From Molanna angustata (taxonomy: Eukaryota; Arthropoda; Insecta; Trichoptera; Molannidae): DNA of 64,000 bases. The stretch covers positions 25,319,411 to 25,383,410 of the forward strand of contig OY754981.1 in the NCBI GenBank assembly GCA_963576475.1, given 5' to 3'. The first letter of the stretch is position 1, and every line of letters starts with the position of its first letter. The notes under the pieces are model-generated. The model searched no databases. It saw nothing but the letters and a program-made list of their open reading frames with translations, and was not told where the DNA came from. The position numbers were made by a program, and so were the translations under genes. Below, in pieces: positions 1-12,449 of the stretch.

Positions 1-2129
1 AACAAACAATACATATTTATATCAATGACAAACATGTACGTAGAACTCCAATTATCCAAATTAATTGAGACTATTCCTGATCCAAATATCCAGATAATTG
101 GATTATCATAGAAAAAATCTATCAGTTAACACCAAACATACTGAAATTTTTCGACCTGGAGGGGGACGATTTGAGCACTCACATAATCAAACCAACCAAG
201 CAAAATACCCAAATTCGTCTTTTGCGCACTAACATGATTTTTGTAGATATTTGGCGATAACTATGTGTAAGGAGTAATTTCTTTAAAAAACATGAAATAA
301 TACAGAATATGTACAGTAAAAATGTACTAAAAACAAAAAATTGTTGTTTTTATTTCCTAAAGTACAGTTCTTACATAAATATCATTAGTACTTATGATAA
401 CTTAAACATTTCGATAAGAATCAACTGTGTAGAAATACTCAGTGATTCAGATACCTGGAGTTCTGATAGTTGGAGTTCAACTGTAATTCAAATAGACAAT
501 ATAGTTGTATAAGCTTTAAAGAGTTTAAATATAAAACATTCATCAATATATTAAGTGTGCGTTAATTACAAATGACATTGAATAACATATATTTACGTAG
601 TTGTTATTTAACCACAAATTATAATAAACATATTACACAAATTATGAATACACTTATATTTTTATATTGTTATTTTAGAAAAGATTCTTCAGTATTTCGG
701 AAGTTATATTTATGGGGAAAAAAATTCTGGATGAATTCACTTCATGATCAAAAAATCATACTTACTACAAATTAATCAACTTAATAAATCAAGATTAATT
801 GAATACATGTATGATTATCTTTTAATACTGACAGTTATTTAGAATCAAAGTGCATTTAAATATTAAATCAGATACTAGTGTACGATACAGAATTTTTTAA
901 AACTATGACAAGAACGTATTAATAAATTTTGTTCAAGCTGATCAACATGTGATAAAAAAATATCTAAATTTATCATACTAGGATGCATTCAGAATGAACA
1001 TTGAGTGCACTTAGTGACACTCTAAACCGTTCAGAATGAACATAGAGTGTAAACTCCAAACGCTCAGGTGAAAAACGCTCTAACATGTATAGTATCTTTT
1101 AACTTCTATTTTATCTGTGGAGTCTGTTATGTCAGTTGACGTTATTATCTGATGACAATATGCATTCACAAAGAGGTTACTTTAAGAAAAATATCATTCA
1201 TATGTTTCCAATAAAAGGTCAGAGCATTATTTACTCCACATTTGACATTTAAAATACCCCAGATTGCGTTCAGTTAAAAATGATTGGTGTGAAAAACACC
1301 ATAACCTGCAAATTCAGGGACATCTGACACTTGATGTCAAAATTTAAAGAAAATTACTGATTTGTAATAGATAAATCACTTGTTTCTGGTATACAAAAAA
1401 TATTTCTATCATTCATAAATAACAATATTAATTAATATACAAATTAATACTAATTTGAATAGGTATTACTAATTCTCACCTAAAAAAATCACTACCTACC
1501 TTTTGATCTGTTAATAAATTAAAAAAAAAACAATATACTGATATGAAAATAAAATGCTCACTTTGTTGACTATTGCATAAATTATGATTGATAGAAGGTG
1601 AGGGTTGAGGAGGCCAAAGCTCGATATGGGCTTTAGGGCCATCGAAGAAGAAGAATCAAATTATAAAAAGTCCATCCAAACCACTTAATAAAAAATATAA
1701 TATGCTTCAACATGTTTTGCATAAGTTTATTTCACTTAATGATTCCTTTTTTATCTTCAAGTTCTTAGTATGTCAGATGTAAATAAACTTCACCAGATGT
1801 GATAGCATATAGATCACACTCTTCATCTTCGTCTTCTTGGATTATATCAGTTGCTTTTGATCTTTCTTTCACCGTTTCATTTCTTATTTTATCTTTACCA
1901 ACAATTAAACACAAAAGGAGTTATGGAATGGAATGGACAGAAATTAAAAATGTATGTTGTGTTCCAAACTTAACCACACAATGATTGTTGAATTCAACCA
2001 GTATTTCTAATGATAAACCAGATGGATGATCACAATGAATCCTAAATTTATAAACCATTTAAAAATGATTGAAGAAAATTCCATCTGACTAAAACATTTT
2101 ACTTTAGTCTTTTGGCAGATTTTCTGCTA
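1..2129. other. Non-coding flank, no gene recognised
   Basis: AT-rich DNA with only short chance reading frames. A 21-base phrase around TTCAGAATGAACAT occurs twice (about 986-1006 and 1030-1050). Around 1595-1655 there is a short match to the segment at 47280-47330 (GGCTCGATATGGGCTTTAG), which is the 3' end of a non-LTR retrotransposon. Otherwise nothing is supportable. Confidence 0.5.
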
Positions 2130-5100
2130 TTAATATGGTGGAAGACCAAAAAGCTCAGGTTTGAAATCTTCTAAAGACTTGAGAACAAGTGTCGCACCTT
2201 CGGTAAGACTTCGGTCTAATTTTTCATCCGGAACCATTACAACTTGCATGCCGGCAGCCAGCGCTGCTTTCACACCATTCGGAGCATCTTCGAAAACCAA
2301 ACACTGAAAAATATATATCATTAGTATTCAAAAATAATTTGTCTATTCAAGAAATACTTTTTCCAACTAGTAAATGTGTTAGTATATAATCCAAGTTTAC
2401 TTTGTGAAAAAGGCATACATGCTCCTATTAATTACATCTGGGGAGCAAGTCCTGTCAACGGTGAAATCAAAACCCACATGAATAATATCATGGATATAAT
2501 TTTCATATGGAGTTTTAAAATAACTTGAGATATTATAGAACTCTATATGACAATTATATTCATGATATGGGTAATCAAGAGGGTTTTAATTTCAATTTTT
2601 GACCAGACTCAGTATTCAACATTTTCGAATATTTTTTTTAATTGCATATAGGTATGCAAATATTGCATTTTTTTCCCTTTCGCGAGTCAAATGATATTTT
2701 TGTTGACAAACTTTTTTTTTAACATCTCAATAGAGACTAAGTTGGGATATTGTAGAAGAACCAGGAACTCGAGGCACCTAGAGGGCTTACGACCTGTAAC
2801 AAGAAGGCATAATTGGTGAACGTTGCGCAAGCGCATAAAGTGATCACGTAACACAGGTCTTAAGCCCTGTAAGTGCCTCGAGTTCCTGGCTCTTCTACAA
2901 TATCCCAACTTCGTCTCTATTGAGATGTTAAAAAAATAAATAAAAAAGTTTGTCAATAAAAATATTCAACCTTGAGTGAAATTGACATCTTCAATATCGG
3001 TAAAAACAAATTTCTAAATTTCATGTTTTATTTTTAAATTGTAATGTGGCATCCCTACATTCGACATCGCCAACAACACAAAAATTGTTGTCAGCAATTA
3101 TAAAATCCATACGCCAGCATTTTCCCCGAGTTTCGGATGACACTGGCCAATAGAATCACAGATGACAACATCGTCACAGTACATCAACCAATGAAGAGAC
3201 GGATGATATCATTGTATCACCGAGCAGCCATGACACAAAACAATATCCTATCTGTGCGGAGTCAGTCAACGCCGCACAGGGCCTGATTATGATTATGTTA
3301 TGATATTATTTTTCATGCCATGATTATGTTATGATGTTATTTTTCATGCCATGATTATGTTATGATGTTCTTTTTTGTGCCATGACGTACTTTTATGATG
3401 TACTTTTACATGCCATGCCAATTATGGTTTCCCTGTAAAGGCATGCCATTCCCTTTGCCAAATAAATAAATAAATCAGTAAAACTATTTGAAAAAAGTCA
3501 GCGATATCTAACTTTCACAGTCGTAATAATTAATGCATTAAAAATTTGATTACACTTGCATTAAAGTATAAAATTTAATCATGCTTAATAATTATGGACT
3601 ACCGCAGAATTACTGCTGAAACTATGAATGTACTTAAATTAAATTAGTTTGCCGACAGACATTTCATGGGAATATTTCGCGAAACAGATCAAAAACACAA
3701 TTTTATGTTTCAATGTGTGTTTACAAGATTTTGTTTACAATATTACAAGATTTTGTAATATGTTTGATTACTAAATAGTTTTTTTCTCATAGAACTTCAG
3801 AATAAACACAATATGTGTGAATCTACTTTGTTAATATCAATGTAAGGCAGTGAGCACCCATGCCAAATTTCAAAATACATGTACATATTATTTTAAAAAT
3901 ATAAACACATACCTTGCTAGGGTGCGGTTTATCAGGAAATTTGGATGCACAGATAAGAAATATATCTGGCTCTGGCTTTCCTCTCTTGACTTCTGGATCT
4001 GAAGTGCCAAAGACCTTATGAGCAAACAATTCAAACAGTTCCGTATGGTTCTTTAATTTTAAGTCGGCACTATCTTTACTCGAACTTGTAGCCAAAGCAA
4101 AAGGAACATTCTTAGAGTGAAGGTGAAGCAATAGTCTCTTAGCACCTGAAAAATAATCCACAGATTAATAATTTGGGTTGACACTTTGATAACAAGTCCC
4201 AATGTTGAGACTTTTTGAGACAGATAAAATACAATTTTCTGTGCTGAAAATTACAGTCCCCTGACAAGACTCAAACACTAAATATAGACCCTCATTAAAA
4301 ATGTTAATGTGATCAGTTCATCCTACAGTGATTATGATATTTTCTAGGCCCTATAAATTCTTATGAACAACGTATCCAGAGACACCTCTTGCAAAGCCAT
4401 GATACGTGATAATGGAAACATTTTTTTTTTCAATGTTTGAAACTGTCACTTCATGATAGGACTATAATCAACTAGAATTTTGAAAAAAAATAAGCATATA
4501 TAATTTTAAGTTCTATTTAATTTGACTCCCATTCACCAGTATCGCTCTATGCTGAGCATCGTCAGAATGGTGAACAATAGTGATGAAGACCATCTATTTA
4601 TATACATTCAAAGCGAGGACTTCTTTTGGGTATTTTATTATTCTTGGTATTGTCCCTTCCTTCTCTATTATTCGACTCCTCGCTTTGAATGTATATATAG
4701 ATGGTCTTCATCACTATTGTTCACCATTCTGACGATGCTCAGCATAGAGTGATACCGGTGAATGGGAGTCATCTGCATATAATATTAAATAACTTAAAAT
4801 TATACGTACTTAAATTTTTTCATAATTCTAGGAAACATTTATGTCTGGCCATCTATAGAACTCGAAGCATGCTTCTAGTAACCATACCTAAGACATTATG
4901 CAGACTTTCTTTTTTCATTATACATAATGGATATAAAAAAGAGATAAAATAAAATAATTACTGAGTATTACATTATAACATACCTGGCATTAAGGCAACT
5001 GTGGGAAAAAGTATTTCAAAATGTTTCCTAGTCTGATCAAGGAACTCGTCAATGGACAAAGGCAGATCCAAGGATTTAATAATCATATCAGCACCTTCCC

Positions 5101-6690
5101 GTCCTTGCTTGCCCATCAGTTGAACTTTTAAATCCCATGTGTACTCTTTACCGAACGTACCAATAACATTTTGAAAAGCAACCGTGTAGAGTTTTTCTGA
5201 ATCTAAAACAAAAAGATTAAGTCTCAGAAGAGACCGGGAAAAATAATATTTTAATGGCTAAAGATCTGCCATCAGTTAGTTTACATGATCGCTTAATGCT
5301 CTTTAGTAAATTTTCCAAATATGTTTTTCATTCAATCCAATTCTTGCGTTTTAAATATTACTTTATTACATATAAATATACATGTTGTACAAAAGGGCGC
5401 TTGTTGCCTTTTGACAATTTTTTTCAAAAAGGTAACAGTAAGTTACGTACTTACTGTTATACAATGTAATGTTACAGTGGTGTAAAATAAGTAATAAGTT
5501 CTTGATTTCATTTTTAACGTCTAGAATTGCATAAATCAATTTTTCATTTCCAAAAGATATTTTTTTTAATAAACAGACCATTGAAATTTACGTACTAAAG
5601 TATAAAAGATGCAACAGAAAAAAGATTAAATAAAAAATCATAAGATCTACAATGCTAATTTTGATTTCAAATTAAATGGAGAGAGAAGAAAAATATACTT
5701 AAACCATAAAGAAGTTTAAGTTTTTTTAGCTTGAGGAAATGAAAAAAATCAAAGATTCTAATTATATGATTTTTTTTCAGGTGGCAGTTTTAATGGAGTA
5801 CTTAGGTGATTGTGATACCAAAAAAGATAGTACTACCACTAGCAGCCAAAATCTGAAGCATATTGAGTAACATATTTTTCCCTCGGTAAATTTAAAAGAT
5901 TTTGGCGGCAATAATGAATAAGTAAAATTATTATTCCATCATTAGTATATTTATAACATCAACATTTGGTTTAGATTTTATTTAATATCTGTCAATAGCA
6001 ATTTCAACACATAGTTTTAATTATAAATAGTGGATATACAAAAGAAGAAAATGTATGATGCAACATATATATGCCCAAGTCACAACGATTATAAACAAAT
6101 ATAAACAAAACATGTGGGGGGCAAGTCTGGTTCAATCGGCGAAATCAAAACCACCGTGATTACCCATATCATGGATATAATTACAGTATGGAGTTCTACA
6201 ATATCTTAAGATGTCAAAGAACTCCATACTATAATTATATCCATGATATGGGTTATCACTGGGGTTTTGATTTCGCCGGTAGAACCAGACTTGCCCCCCT
6301 GTACAAGGCAGAGGAAAAAAAATGTTTCGTCCATATATTTTTGTACAGATCCCAGCAAAATTATTGAAACTTTTAGTCGTGGAGTGGAGCGGTTTGCACA
6401 TTTGTTTACAAGGCAAAAATACACCAATTGGCGCTCTGCACACCCACGTGACGGACTCAAGAAGTTTGCTGATAGCTAGGTATACATGAAATGATTTTTT
6501 TTTATTAACGAGTTTTTCCGACAAATTTTACAAGATTTTTCCGGTAGTATAAAGACAATATATAAAATTAAAAAAAAAAGAATATTTTAAGAATTGTAGA
6601 TCTTATAGATTTTTCCATGAAAAAAAAATACTTACCAAGCAAGAGACCATCCATATCAAATATGACGTGCGTTACGTTTTGATATGCCAT
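2130..6690 (-). CDS. Gs1l: HAD-family phosphatase, GS1-like / pseudouridine-5'-phosphatase
   Basis: Four exons on the minus strand: 6690-6636, 5202-4984, 4145-3913 and 2303-2130. All junctions have GT..AG ends and keep frame, giving 681 bases (226 aa), close to the ~228 aa of human PUDP. HAD motifs are present in order: motif [12 protein letters not shown] (D12 nucleophile, D14 acid/base), motif II ATSSSK (T111/S112), the motif III lysine in GKPEPD (K148), and motif IV FEDAPNG (E174, D175, Mg2+ binding). The segment between motifs I and II is the expected alpha-helical cap. The family hydrolyses small phosphometabolites; PUDP dephosphorylates pseudouridine 5'-phosphate in the cytosol. The ATG at 6690 is chosen because the HAD motif begins 11 residues later, as usual. 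Introns 1, 2 and 3 each contain a palindromic repeat. Family assignment is firm; the exact substrate is inferred from homologues. Confidence 0.92.
2437..2600. repeat. Diverged copy of the palindromic MITE seen at 6116-6299
   Basis: Shares GGGGAGCAAGTC, GAAATCAAAACC, ATATCATGGATATAATT and the inverted second half (CATGATATGGGTAATCA) with the better preserved element at 6116-6299. It lies in intron 3 of the GS1-like gene. Confidence 0.6.
2624..2962 (+). mobile_element. Hairpin retroposon-like element, copy 1
   Basis: Starts at CGAATATTTTTTTT, continues with a CCC..TCAAATGATATTTTTG block, then GACAAAC, then a hairpin of ~85-base arms (AACATCTCAATAGAGAC at 2719 against GTCTCTATTGAGATGTT near 2930), and ends GTTTGTCAATAAAAA. 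TATTCAAC occurs at 2613-2620 and again at 2963-2970, a probable target duplication. The hairpin centre contains GTGAACGTTGCGCAAGCGCA. It sits in intron 3 of the GS1-like gene. Its relatives are at 20083-20564 and 44974-45644. Confidence 0.65.
3290..3420. repeat. Degenerate tandem repeat
   Basis: Four imperfect units of about 35-37 bases built on ATGATTATGTTATGATGTT followed by a T-run and CATGCC. The last unit is shorter and diverged. A (AAAT)n-like tail follows near 3462, so this may be the end of a retroposon. Confidence 0.55.
4524..4770. mobile_element. Hairpin MITE, 247 bp
   Basis: Two nearly identical inverted arms of about 100 bases, starting GACTCCCATTCACC and ending with its complement GGTGAATGGGAGTC, separated by a ~50-base loop. 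The arms differ at only a few positions (A/G, G/A near the ends), so the insertion is recent. It is in intron 2 of the GS1-like gene. No clear target duplication was seen. The superfamily is not identified. Confidence 0.75.
6116..6299. mobile_element. Palindromic MITE with 3-bp target duplication
   Basis: Ends are GGGGGGCAAGTCTGGTT and the complement AACCAGACTTGCCCCCC. The arms run on through GGCGAAATCAAAACC and ATATCATGGATATAATTA to near the centre. TGT flanks both sides (6113-6115 and 6300-6302), which suggests a 3-bp duplication. It sits in intron 1 of the GS1-like gene. An older copy is at 2437-2600 in intron 3. Confidence 0.75.
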
Positions 6691-7836
6691 TGTGATTTTT
6701 TAATTCTTAGAGAAGTATAAAAAATATTTTAATTTCTTATAATTATAGAACACTAAACCGCACAACCATACTACGCAATCACAATATTGTGCCCATTAAA
6801 TGTATCCACAGTTTACTTATAGGACGAATATATTTAAACGAAAACTTGAAAATAATTTTTCACAAATTTCCCACTCGGTTGGGCACTCTCGATAATCGAG
6901 ACCGAGACGTCAAAATGACATTTGACGTTTCTATTTCTGTTCAATGCCATGCGTTATATTATTTCCCACAAGCTCCAAGGAATCAATAATTGTCAACGTC
7001 AAATGAGTAATTATGGTCGTCAAAATATTTAAAAAGATAGTTCATTCACATGATGCCATTTTCTCATCACAAAAATGATTTATACATTTGGACTAAAACG
7101 TCTTATTTTCACTGTCAAAAGACGAATAATTTACAGAAAAAAGTTCTAAGTATAAATTAATATAATAAAAGCACGTGTCGAGATATTTTTTGTAAGCTAT
7201 AGCAACACCAAGAAATAACCTTCGAAATCACTATTATTATTTTCTCGTACAAAATCATTCTAAGTTTCTACTTTTTATCACACAATTACATGTGAATAAA
7301 TGCTCTACACAAATGTGTAATCAATGTAAAATCTATTAATATTCAGATTAATATCTAATATGAATGCAAGCGACAAAAATATTGATATTAATTCAAATAA
7401 AATTAGTCTTCAAATAAATATTTTGGATAAAACAAAGCTCAATAAATTAATTATAAAATTCCTTGCACGCTTCGATGAAATGGTTAACATATCGTGCGAC
7501 ATAGCTTTCATGACAAAATATACAAAATGGTGGAAATAAAAATGCTATGGAACGCATACCAATATTACAAACATAATGTTCACAAACACTGGAAGTTCAG
7601 TGTGATTCATAGACAAAAATCTATATTTTGTACCATAAAGAGAAAAATTGCAGCTTCTGATTGGTCAAAATAAAAAGAGGACGGAAGTTTCGTGGCATAA
7701 TAAAATTAACGCTTAGCATGCTGGAAATTTAGTCAATCGTCATAGGACTGGGAAGAGTCAGGAAGAAGATTATAGTTCGGAGAGGTTGTGGAGTGTTCTA
7801 ACATCTTTACCACCGTCACCCGTCGCCAGTTACACC
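6691..7836. promoter_or_regulatory. Divergent intergenic region between GS1-like and Y-box genes
   Basis: The start codons of the minus-strand phosphatase and the plus-strand Y-box gene face away from each other across about 1.15 kb. The sequence is AT-rich, with repeated TTTGACGT-type words around 6910-7000. Transcription start sites cannot be fixed. The Y-box 5' leader becomes purine-rich (GGAAGAGTCAGGAAGAAG) just before its ATG. Confidence 0.4.
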
Positions 7837-8529
7837 ATGGCTGAACCCGAAAAGGCACCGCAACAATCGAAACCCGCGGCGGCGCCAAAACAAGTCATCG
7901 CCGAAAAGGTGGCCGGGACCGTCAAGTGGTTCAACGTGAAAAGCGGATACGGGTTTATCAACCGGAATGATACTAAAGAAGACGTGTTCGTGCACCAGAC
8001 GGCAATTGCCAAGAATAATCCCCGCAAGCTGGTGCGGTCAGTAGGAGACGGAGAGGCGGTAGAGTTCTCCGTCGTGGAAGGCGACAAGGGCTTCGAAGCG
8101 GCCTGCGTGACTGGTCCCGCAGGAGCACCAGTGAAGGGGTCCCCGTACGCGGCAGAAAGGCGCCGAGGCTACCGGCAGTTTTACCAACGCGGGTACGGCG
8201 GAGGTCGCGGGGGTGAAGGAGGGCGCGGGCGTGGTGGCAGAGGCCGCGGTGCGGGCGCCGGCGCGCCAGGCGGCGGAGAAGGAGGCGGCGAGGAGGGACA
8301 GGGTGGGCAGCCACAAAGGCGCTTCTTCCGTGGACGTGGAGGTCGCCGTGGTGGTGGTCGAGGTGGCGGTCAAGCCGGTGCTGGTGAGCCAGGAGCGGAA
8401 GGCGCATCTCGCGGAGGTTGGTACCGCCGTCCCCGCCAGCAGCGTGCTCCGAAACCTGCAGCTGACGGAGAAGATGGTCGTCAACAAGACAAGGAGGTGG
8501 CCAATACCACCACAGAGAGCCAGGCTTAA
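7837..8529 (+). CDS. yps: Y-box protein (cold-shock domain RNA-binding protein)
   Basis: Single uninterrupted frame of 230 aa. The start at 7837 is chosen because it is the first ATG, lies in a strong CACCATGG context and precedes the cold-shock domain by the usual short Ala/Pro/Lys leader; the open frame upstream has no ATG. The cold-shock domain spans about residues 24-100 ([19 protein letters not shown]), with RNP1 (KSGYGFIN) and RNP2 (VFVHQTAI). From about residue 105 on the protein is Arg/Gly-rich ([24 protein letters not shown]), the typical RNA-binding tail of insect Y-box proteins. These proteins package and regulate cytoplasmic mRNA, notably in the germ line (ypsilon schachtel in Drosophila). 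The exon is far richer in GC than its surroundings. The lack of introns is notable, but the frame is intact with good codon structure, so I read it as functional. Confidence 0.93.
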   Translation: MAEPEKAPQQSKPAAAPKQVIAEKVAGTVKWFNVKSGYGFINRNDTKEDVFVHQTAIAKNNPRKLVRSVGDGEAVEFSVVEGDKGFEAACVTGPAGAPVKGSPYAAERRRGYRQFYQRGYGGGRGGEGGRGRGGRGRGAGAGAPGGGEGGGEEGQGGQPQRRFFRGRGGRRGGGRGGGQAGAGEPGAEGASRGGWYRRPRQQRAPKPAADGEDGRQQDKEVANTTTESQA

Positions 8530-9790
8530 ATCATCCTTGTCCGGCTTGTATTAACAATGTACTAGGTGAACGTAGTAAACTCATCCCATGAATCTTTTAA
8601 TTTTCCCTTTTAATCATGTATCTACAGTAGACATTCACGTTGTTTTATCTCTTGTATTTAAATATTGAGTATGTTTTTATTTAAAGCAATCGGCATACTA
8701 TGAAGGGATATATATTATTGTATACTTTATACATTTCTGTTGAACATATTTTACCCAAATTTTGCTACAGATGGATTGAATTTTGTGATTTGTCTTTCCT
8801 GATTAGCTTTCTATCAGTGTGGCATCTGTGCATGTTATTGATTGAACTGCATTTAATGTTATTATATTCGTTTTTATTTATAAAAGTAAAAATGTCGTAT
8901 TGTATTTTAAACTAAAGTCTACTGTAATTATTATAAACTCGTGTCAGTATAGCCCTCGATTTACACAATGAAAAATTTCATTAATTTTATGAAATTTATC
9001 AAATCAATCGTATCTACTCTTCCGTTTCGGTGGGATAATTTTAAGTATGTTTTTATTACTTTAAATTTTAAATTACGCTACTCGTTATCCGAGAAAGAAG
9101 TCATCTTCTTTTGACTATCATCACCGATAATTTCATTGATATAACTGGGGTTAATATTGATGAAATTTTGGTACATGTTTTGACATTTTGATTCCATGAC
9201 AAAATGAAATGTCGGAATATATCTCTAGAAAGTTTATTTTGATCACTTTCAGAAAGTTTTGGCTGTGTCCTCGTAATGTTGACACCAAATGATTATGAAT
9301 ACATTTTTGTTCTCTTTGAGAGAATGATTATTTTTTCGGTGTAAGTTCTGCTGCTAAGCAGTTGTTTTATTTGATATGACATCCAACTCAATTATTAGTA
9401 TTGTGTACTATAACAAATTATTTGAACGGAAACGGAAAGTTAGTTGAATCACTAAATAATAAATACTTTTGTAACTGTGTAAAAGTAATAAATGAACACA
9501 GGTATACATTCCTATGACTTTACAGAAGAAACCATTAATCAATGGTTATCGAGATTGGGTGTAAATCTGGGACAAGCTGTAATTATTTATTATATTACTA
9601 CTTACATAATATGATATATAACAGTCAAATTTGGTGTGATTTTTGAAAATTGTGTAACAATATGTAGAGTTCTTTTACTACTAATAATAATGTGTATGAA
9701 TGTACCTACTCATTTTTTTAATTCCAACAGTTTAGTGTGATGTATGGAATTATATTTTTGCAAAATGGTAAAATAAACAAAAACAATGCA
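8530..9790 (+). other. Probable long 3' UTR and downstream flank of the Y-box gene
   Basis: AT-rich and without coding potential. Several AATAAA signals occur (about 9456, 9487 and 9770), so the transcript may carry a UTR of about 1 kb. Which signal is used cannot be told from sequence. Confidence 0.4.
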
Positions 9791-9914
9791 ATCCGTGTAT
9801 TAATTAATACTGCCTTTTCAATTTTTTAAGTTCTCAAAACATCCTTTTTGAATTTCTCAAAAATTTGTTTACATATCTATAGTACCTAAGTATATCATTT
9901 TTATATATTATAAT

Positions 9915-10115
9915 TCACTTCGTGGTTCAGTTGGTTAGACACCTTAGCCAAAGGTAGGTTTGATTCCCGGTGGAGGCACAATTTTTAATTGTTTTCAGTC
10001 TGGATCTGTAAGACGATAAATATCGCAAGTCTCAAGAATGTGGCATCTTGTTATTGGGTAGATATTAAATAAGTATTTGAATTAGTACCTGTTAGTCGCC
10101 CGAGAAGCAATTCAG
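9915..10115 (+). mobile_element. tRNA-derived SINE family A, copy 1
   Basis: A-box-like TGGTTCAGTTGGTTAG and B-box-like GGTTTGATTCCCGGTGG are followed by the family body: TTTTCAGTCTGGATCTG, GACGAT..ATATCG, CAAG..TGTGG, TTATTGGGT, ATTAGTACCTGTTAGTCGCC and CGAGAAGCAAT. The same body occurs at 12450, 14110, 28775 and 51131. Confidence 0.85.
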
Positions 10116-10549
10116 TTCAAAAAGATTGCGAAGAAGCAAACCCAGTCACATAAAATAGTTCACATTAAAAAAAATTAAAATGTCCCACAAAGGTAACTTT
10201 GCAAATATTAATGTCCCTATACTACATCTGTCATTAAATCAACTATGATGAGATTTGTGTTAAATATAGATTTTTTAAGTTTCCTTTCAAAAAAGGTATC
10301 ATTATTGTGCTTGCAAAATTGTTAGATGCATCTCCCTAAACTTTAGTAGTTTTCAGCCAATAGGAGAAAATAACCATTGATTTTTAGTTATTCTACACCC
10401 ATATAGATTTATCCATTATCCTACACATAACTTTAAATAAAATATAGGTAACATGTTTTTACTGGAATCTTGTGCATTTTGTTGGTGGATTGGCAAATAT
10501 CTCGATAAATTTCGGCAGGGACCAATCAAACAAAAAGAAAACTCAAATT

Positions 10550-10645
10550 TTATAAATGATTAAAACGTCTTTGTTAAAGAAATACACATCTTCCAACATT
10601 CCCTAAATAAAGCATTTATGCTCTTCCACCGATCTTTAATCTAGA
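10550..10645 (-). mobile_element. 5'-truncated tail of SINE family B
   Basis: On the minus strand it reads GGTGGAAGAGCATAAATGC..TTTAGGGAATGTTGGAAGATG, matching the 3' bodies of the full copies near 53600 and 63000. The tRNA-like head is missing. Confidence 0.55.
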
Positions 10646-10780
10646 GGAAATACAATTTATTTTGATATTATTTATGTTTCTGCGGAATTATTCAAGATAA
10701 AACTAATGTGCTCATCCTTCTAGTTTCAAGCATAATAAAACAGTTGAAACGAAGTAACAAAATAATTTGTATCGAGATGA

Positions 10781-10975
10781 TGCCGTGGCACAGTTGGTAA
10801 GCCGTTTGGTTTCTGTGCGAGCGTTCTGGGTTCGATCCCCAACAGATGAGAAAAATTTATTTCTAATATTGCTTATCTGGGCTGGAAACAATGGTTATTT
10901 GGAAGAAATTGCCATATGGCAATAAACTCGCCACTTGCGCTAGGTCCAAGGAAGTGCTAATTATTTTTATTGAAA
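10781..10975 (+). mobile_element. tRNA-derived SINE, third type
   Basis: Good internal promoter boxes (TGGCACAGTTGG and GGTTCGATCCC) are followed by CTGGAAACAATGG..GGAAGAAATTGCC and TGGCAATAAACTCGCC. Shorter tail-like matches (ATGGCAATAAAC, ATGGCAATAAGTC) occur near 59950 and 60270. The head does not fold as a complete tRNA, so it is a SINE and not a tRNA gene. Confidence 0.6.
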
Positions 10976-12430
10976 GATAATAAAATGTAAGTAGTTTGAA
11001 GCAATATATGAATGTGGTTAAATGAAGAAATGAACATTAAGTTAGAGAAACATGACACTTGATTCTCTTTACTGACCTCACTAGGGACATAATATTTTAT
11101 GTATGTTCAAAATTCTTACAAATCTTTTAGCTAATCCGTTAGACTCATATGTGTAATATTGCTCTGATTTTTAATTCAAAACAAATGTGCAAAAAACATG
11201 TCTCTTAAAAAAATCTGAATAGATTGACACAGTAGAACTCCAGCTATCCATATCACCAACATAGAATTATAGTAGTATAGAATACTCTTTAGCCTGCAGT
11301 AAATGAAACTGCTTTATGTTGACTAATTTGGTCAACATTTTGCTACGAGCATTCAGTAATTATTATTTGGCCGTCTGCGTGATATGTTCTCCGAATAGGG
11401 AATTTTTTAACTGCTTGCAAAATTATTTACGGAATAGTTAGCAAAATAGCAAAATTACTTGCTAATTATAGCAGAGTCATACATATATTGACTCGAGCCG
11501 GCCAATAAAACGGCTTCACTTTTTCAGCGAGGTATTGTATGGGAATGAGTATTCTATAGTTTTATTATTATTCTATGATCACCAATTACCTGGATAACTT
11601 TGAGAAAAATAAACCTAAATTTAAGATGTCTTAAGGCTGCACAAACACTCAAACGTGATTAGTTGCATTGGTGTTTCCTCATTTAGTCAGCCAATACCGA
11701 CATTATCGTCTTAAAACTAAGACTTAAAAATTATAGTATTGTCTACAGCTTGACAGTTCCAGAATCATAATATTTGAAAATTCTCTCTATTAAAAATAAT
11801 ACCGAAAGTACCTACCCCTGAAATTTGTGGGATTCCCTTGTTATCCGTTTAATCTATTAAATTAAGTTGTTCCTGTTACGCACTAGCCAAGTAGTGCAAA
11901 GTGTATGGCGGGACGAACACCACTGTTTCTACTAGAATTGGGGTACAATTCATTAAAAATTCTCATTGCCTGTGCGGCCTTAACAGATGATTCACTGCAA
12001 TGTCGAAGGAATCATAGGTTCTGATTATGTTAATGTAAGTACTGTACTTAAAGAAATGTGTAGGCACATCATTTTTTTTTTGAAAGAGAACATTGTTCTC
12101 AAAACTGGTTGATGTTAGTTCTCATTGGTGTAAACAAAGTGTTGCGTTATAAAAAATCATGAGGCCACAAAGTTAATTTCCTAATCATAACATTTATTGT
12201 AATTCAAATAAATGCAATATATTTTTACTGTACCTATTCTGTACAATTATTTTAGGTTTATTTTTTTCGAGGAAGTGGCTACACTCATACCTATTTTCCA
12301 TTATTATTCAATTATCTGGATCAGGTGAGATCTCAATTAATCCGTATGATTGGAGTTATACTGTAGTTCTATATTATGTTATTATACTGTAAACATTTTG
12401 CACCTTGTGTAAGTGGTGAGTTGATTATTA
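10976..12430. other. Non-coding, no feature recognised
   Basis: AT-rich sequence without coding exons or clear repeats of the families described here. Confidence 0.4.
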
Positions 12431-12449
12431 TCAAATGCCAATCCCTCAC

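Noticed and set aside
2687..2956. 89-aa minus-strand protein
   Set aside because: Lies wholly inside the hairpin retroposon; the two halves are inverted copies.
6132..6524. Small proteins near 6132-6524
   Set aside because: They cover a palindromic MITE and its flank in an intron, with no homology.
7786..7836. N-terminal extension of the Y-box protein
   Set aside because: The open frame continues upstream but has no ATG; the ATG at 7837 has a strong context.
7830..8554. Alternative-frame proteins over the Y-box gene (85-149 aa)
   Set aside because: Shadows of the GC-rich RG-repeat coding sequence.
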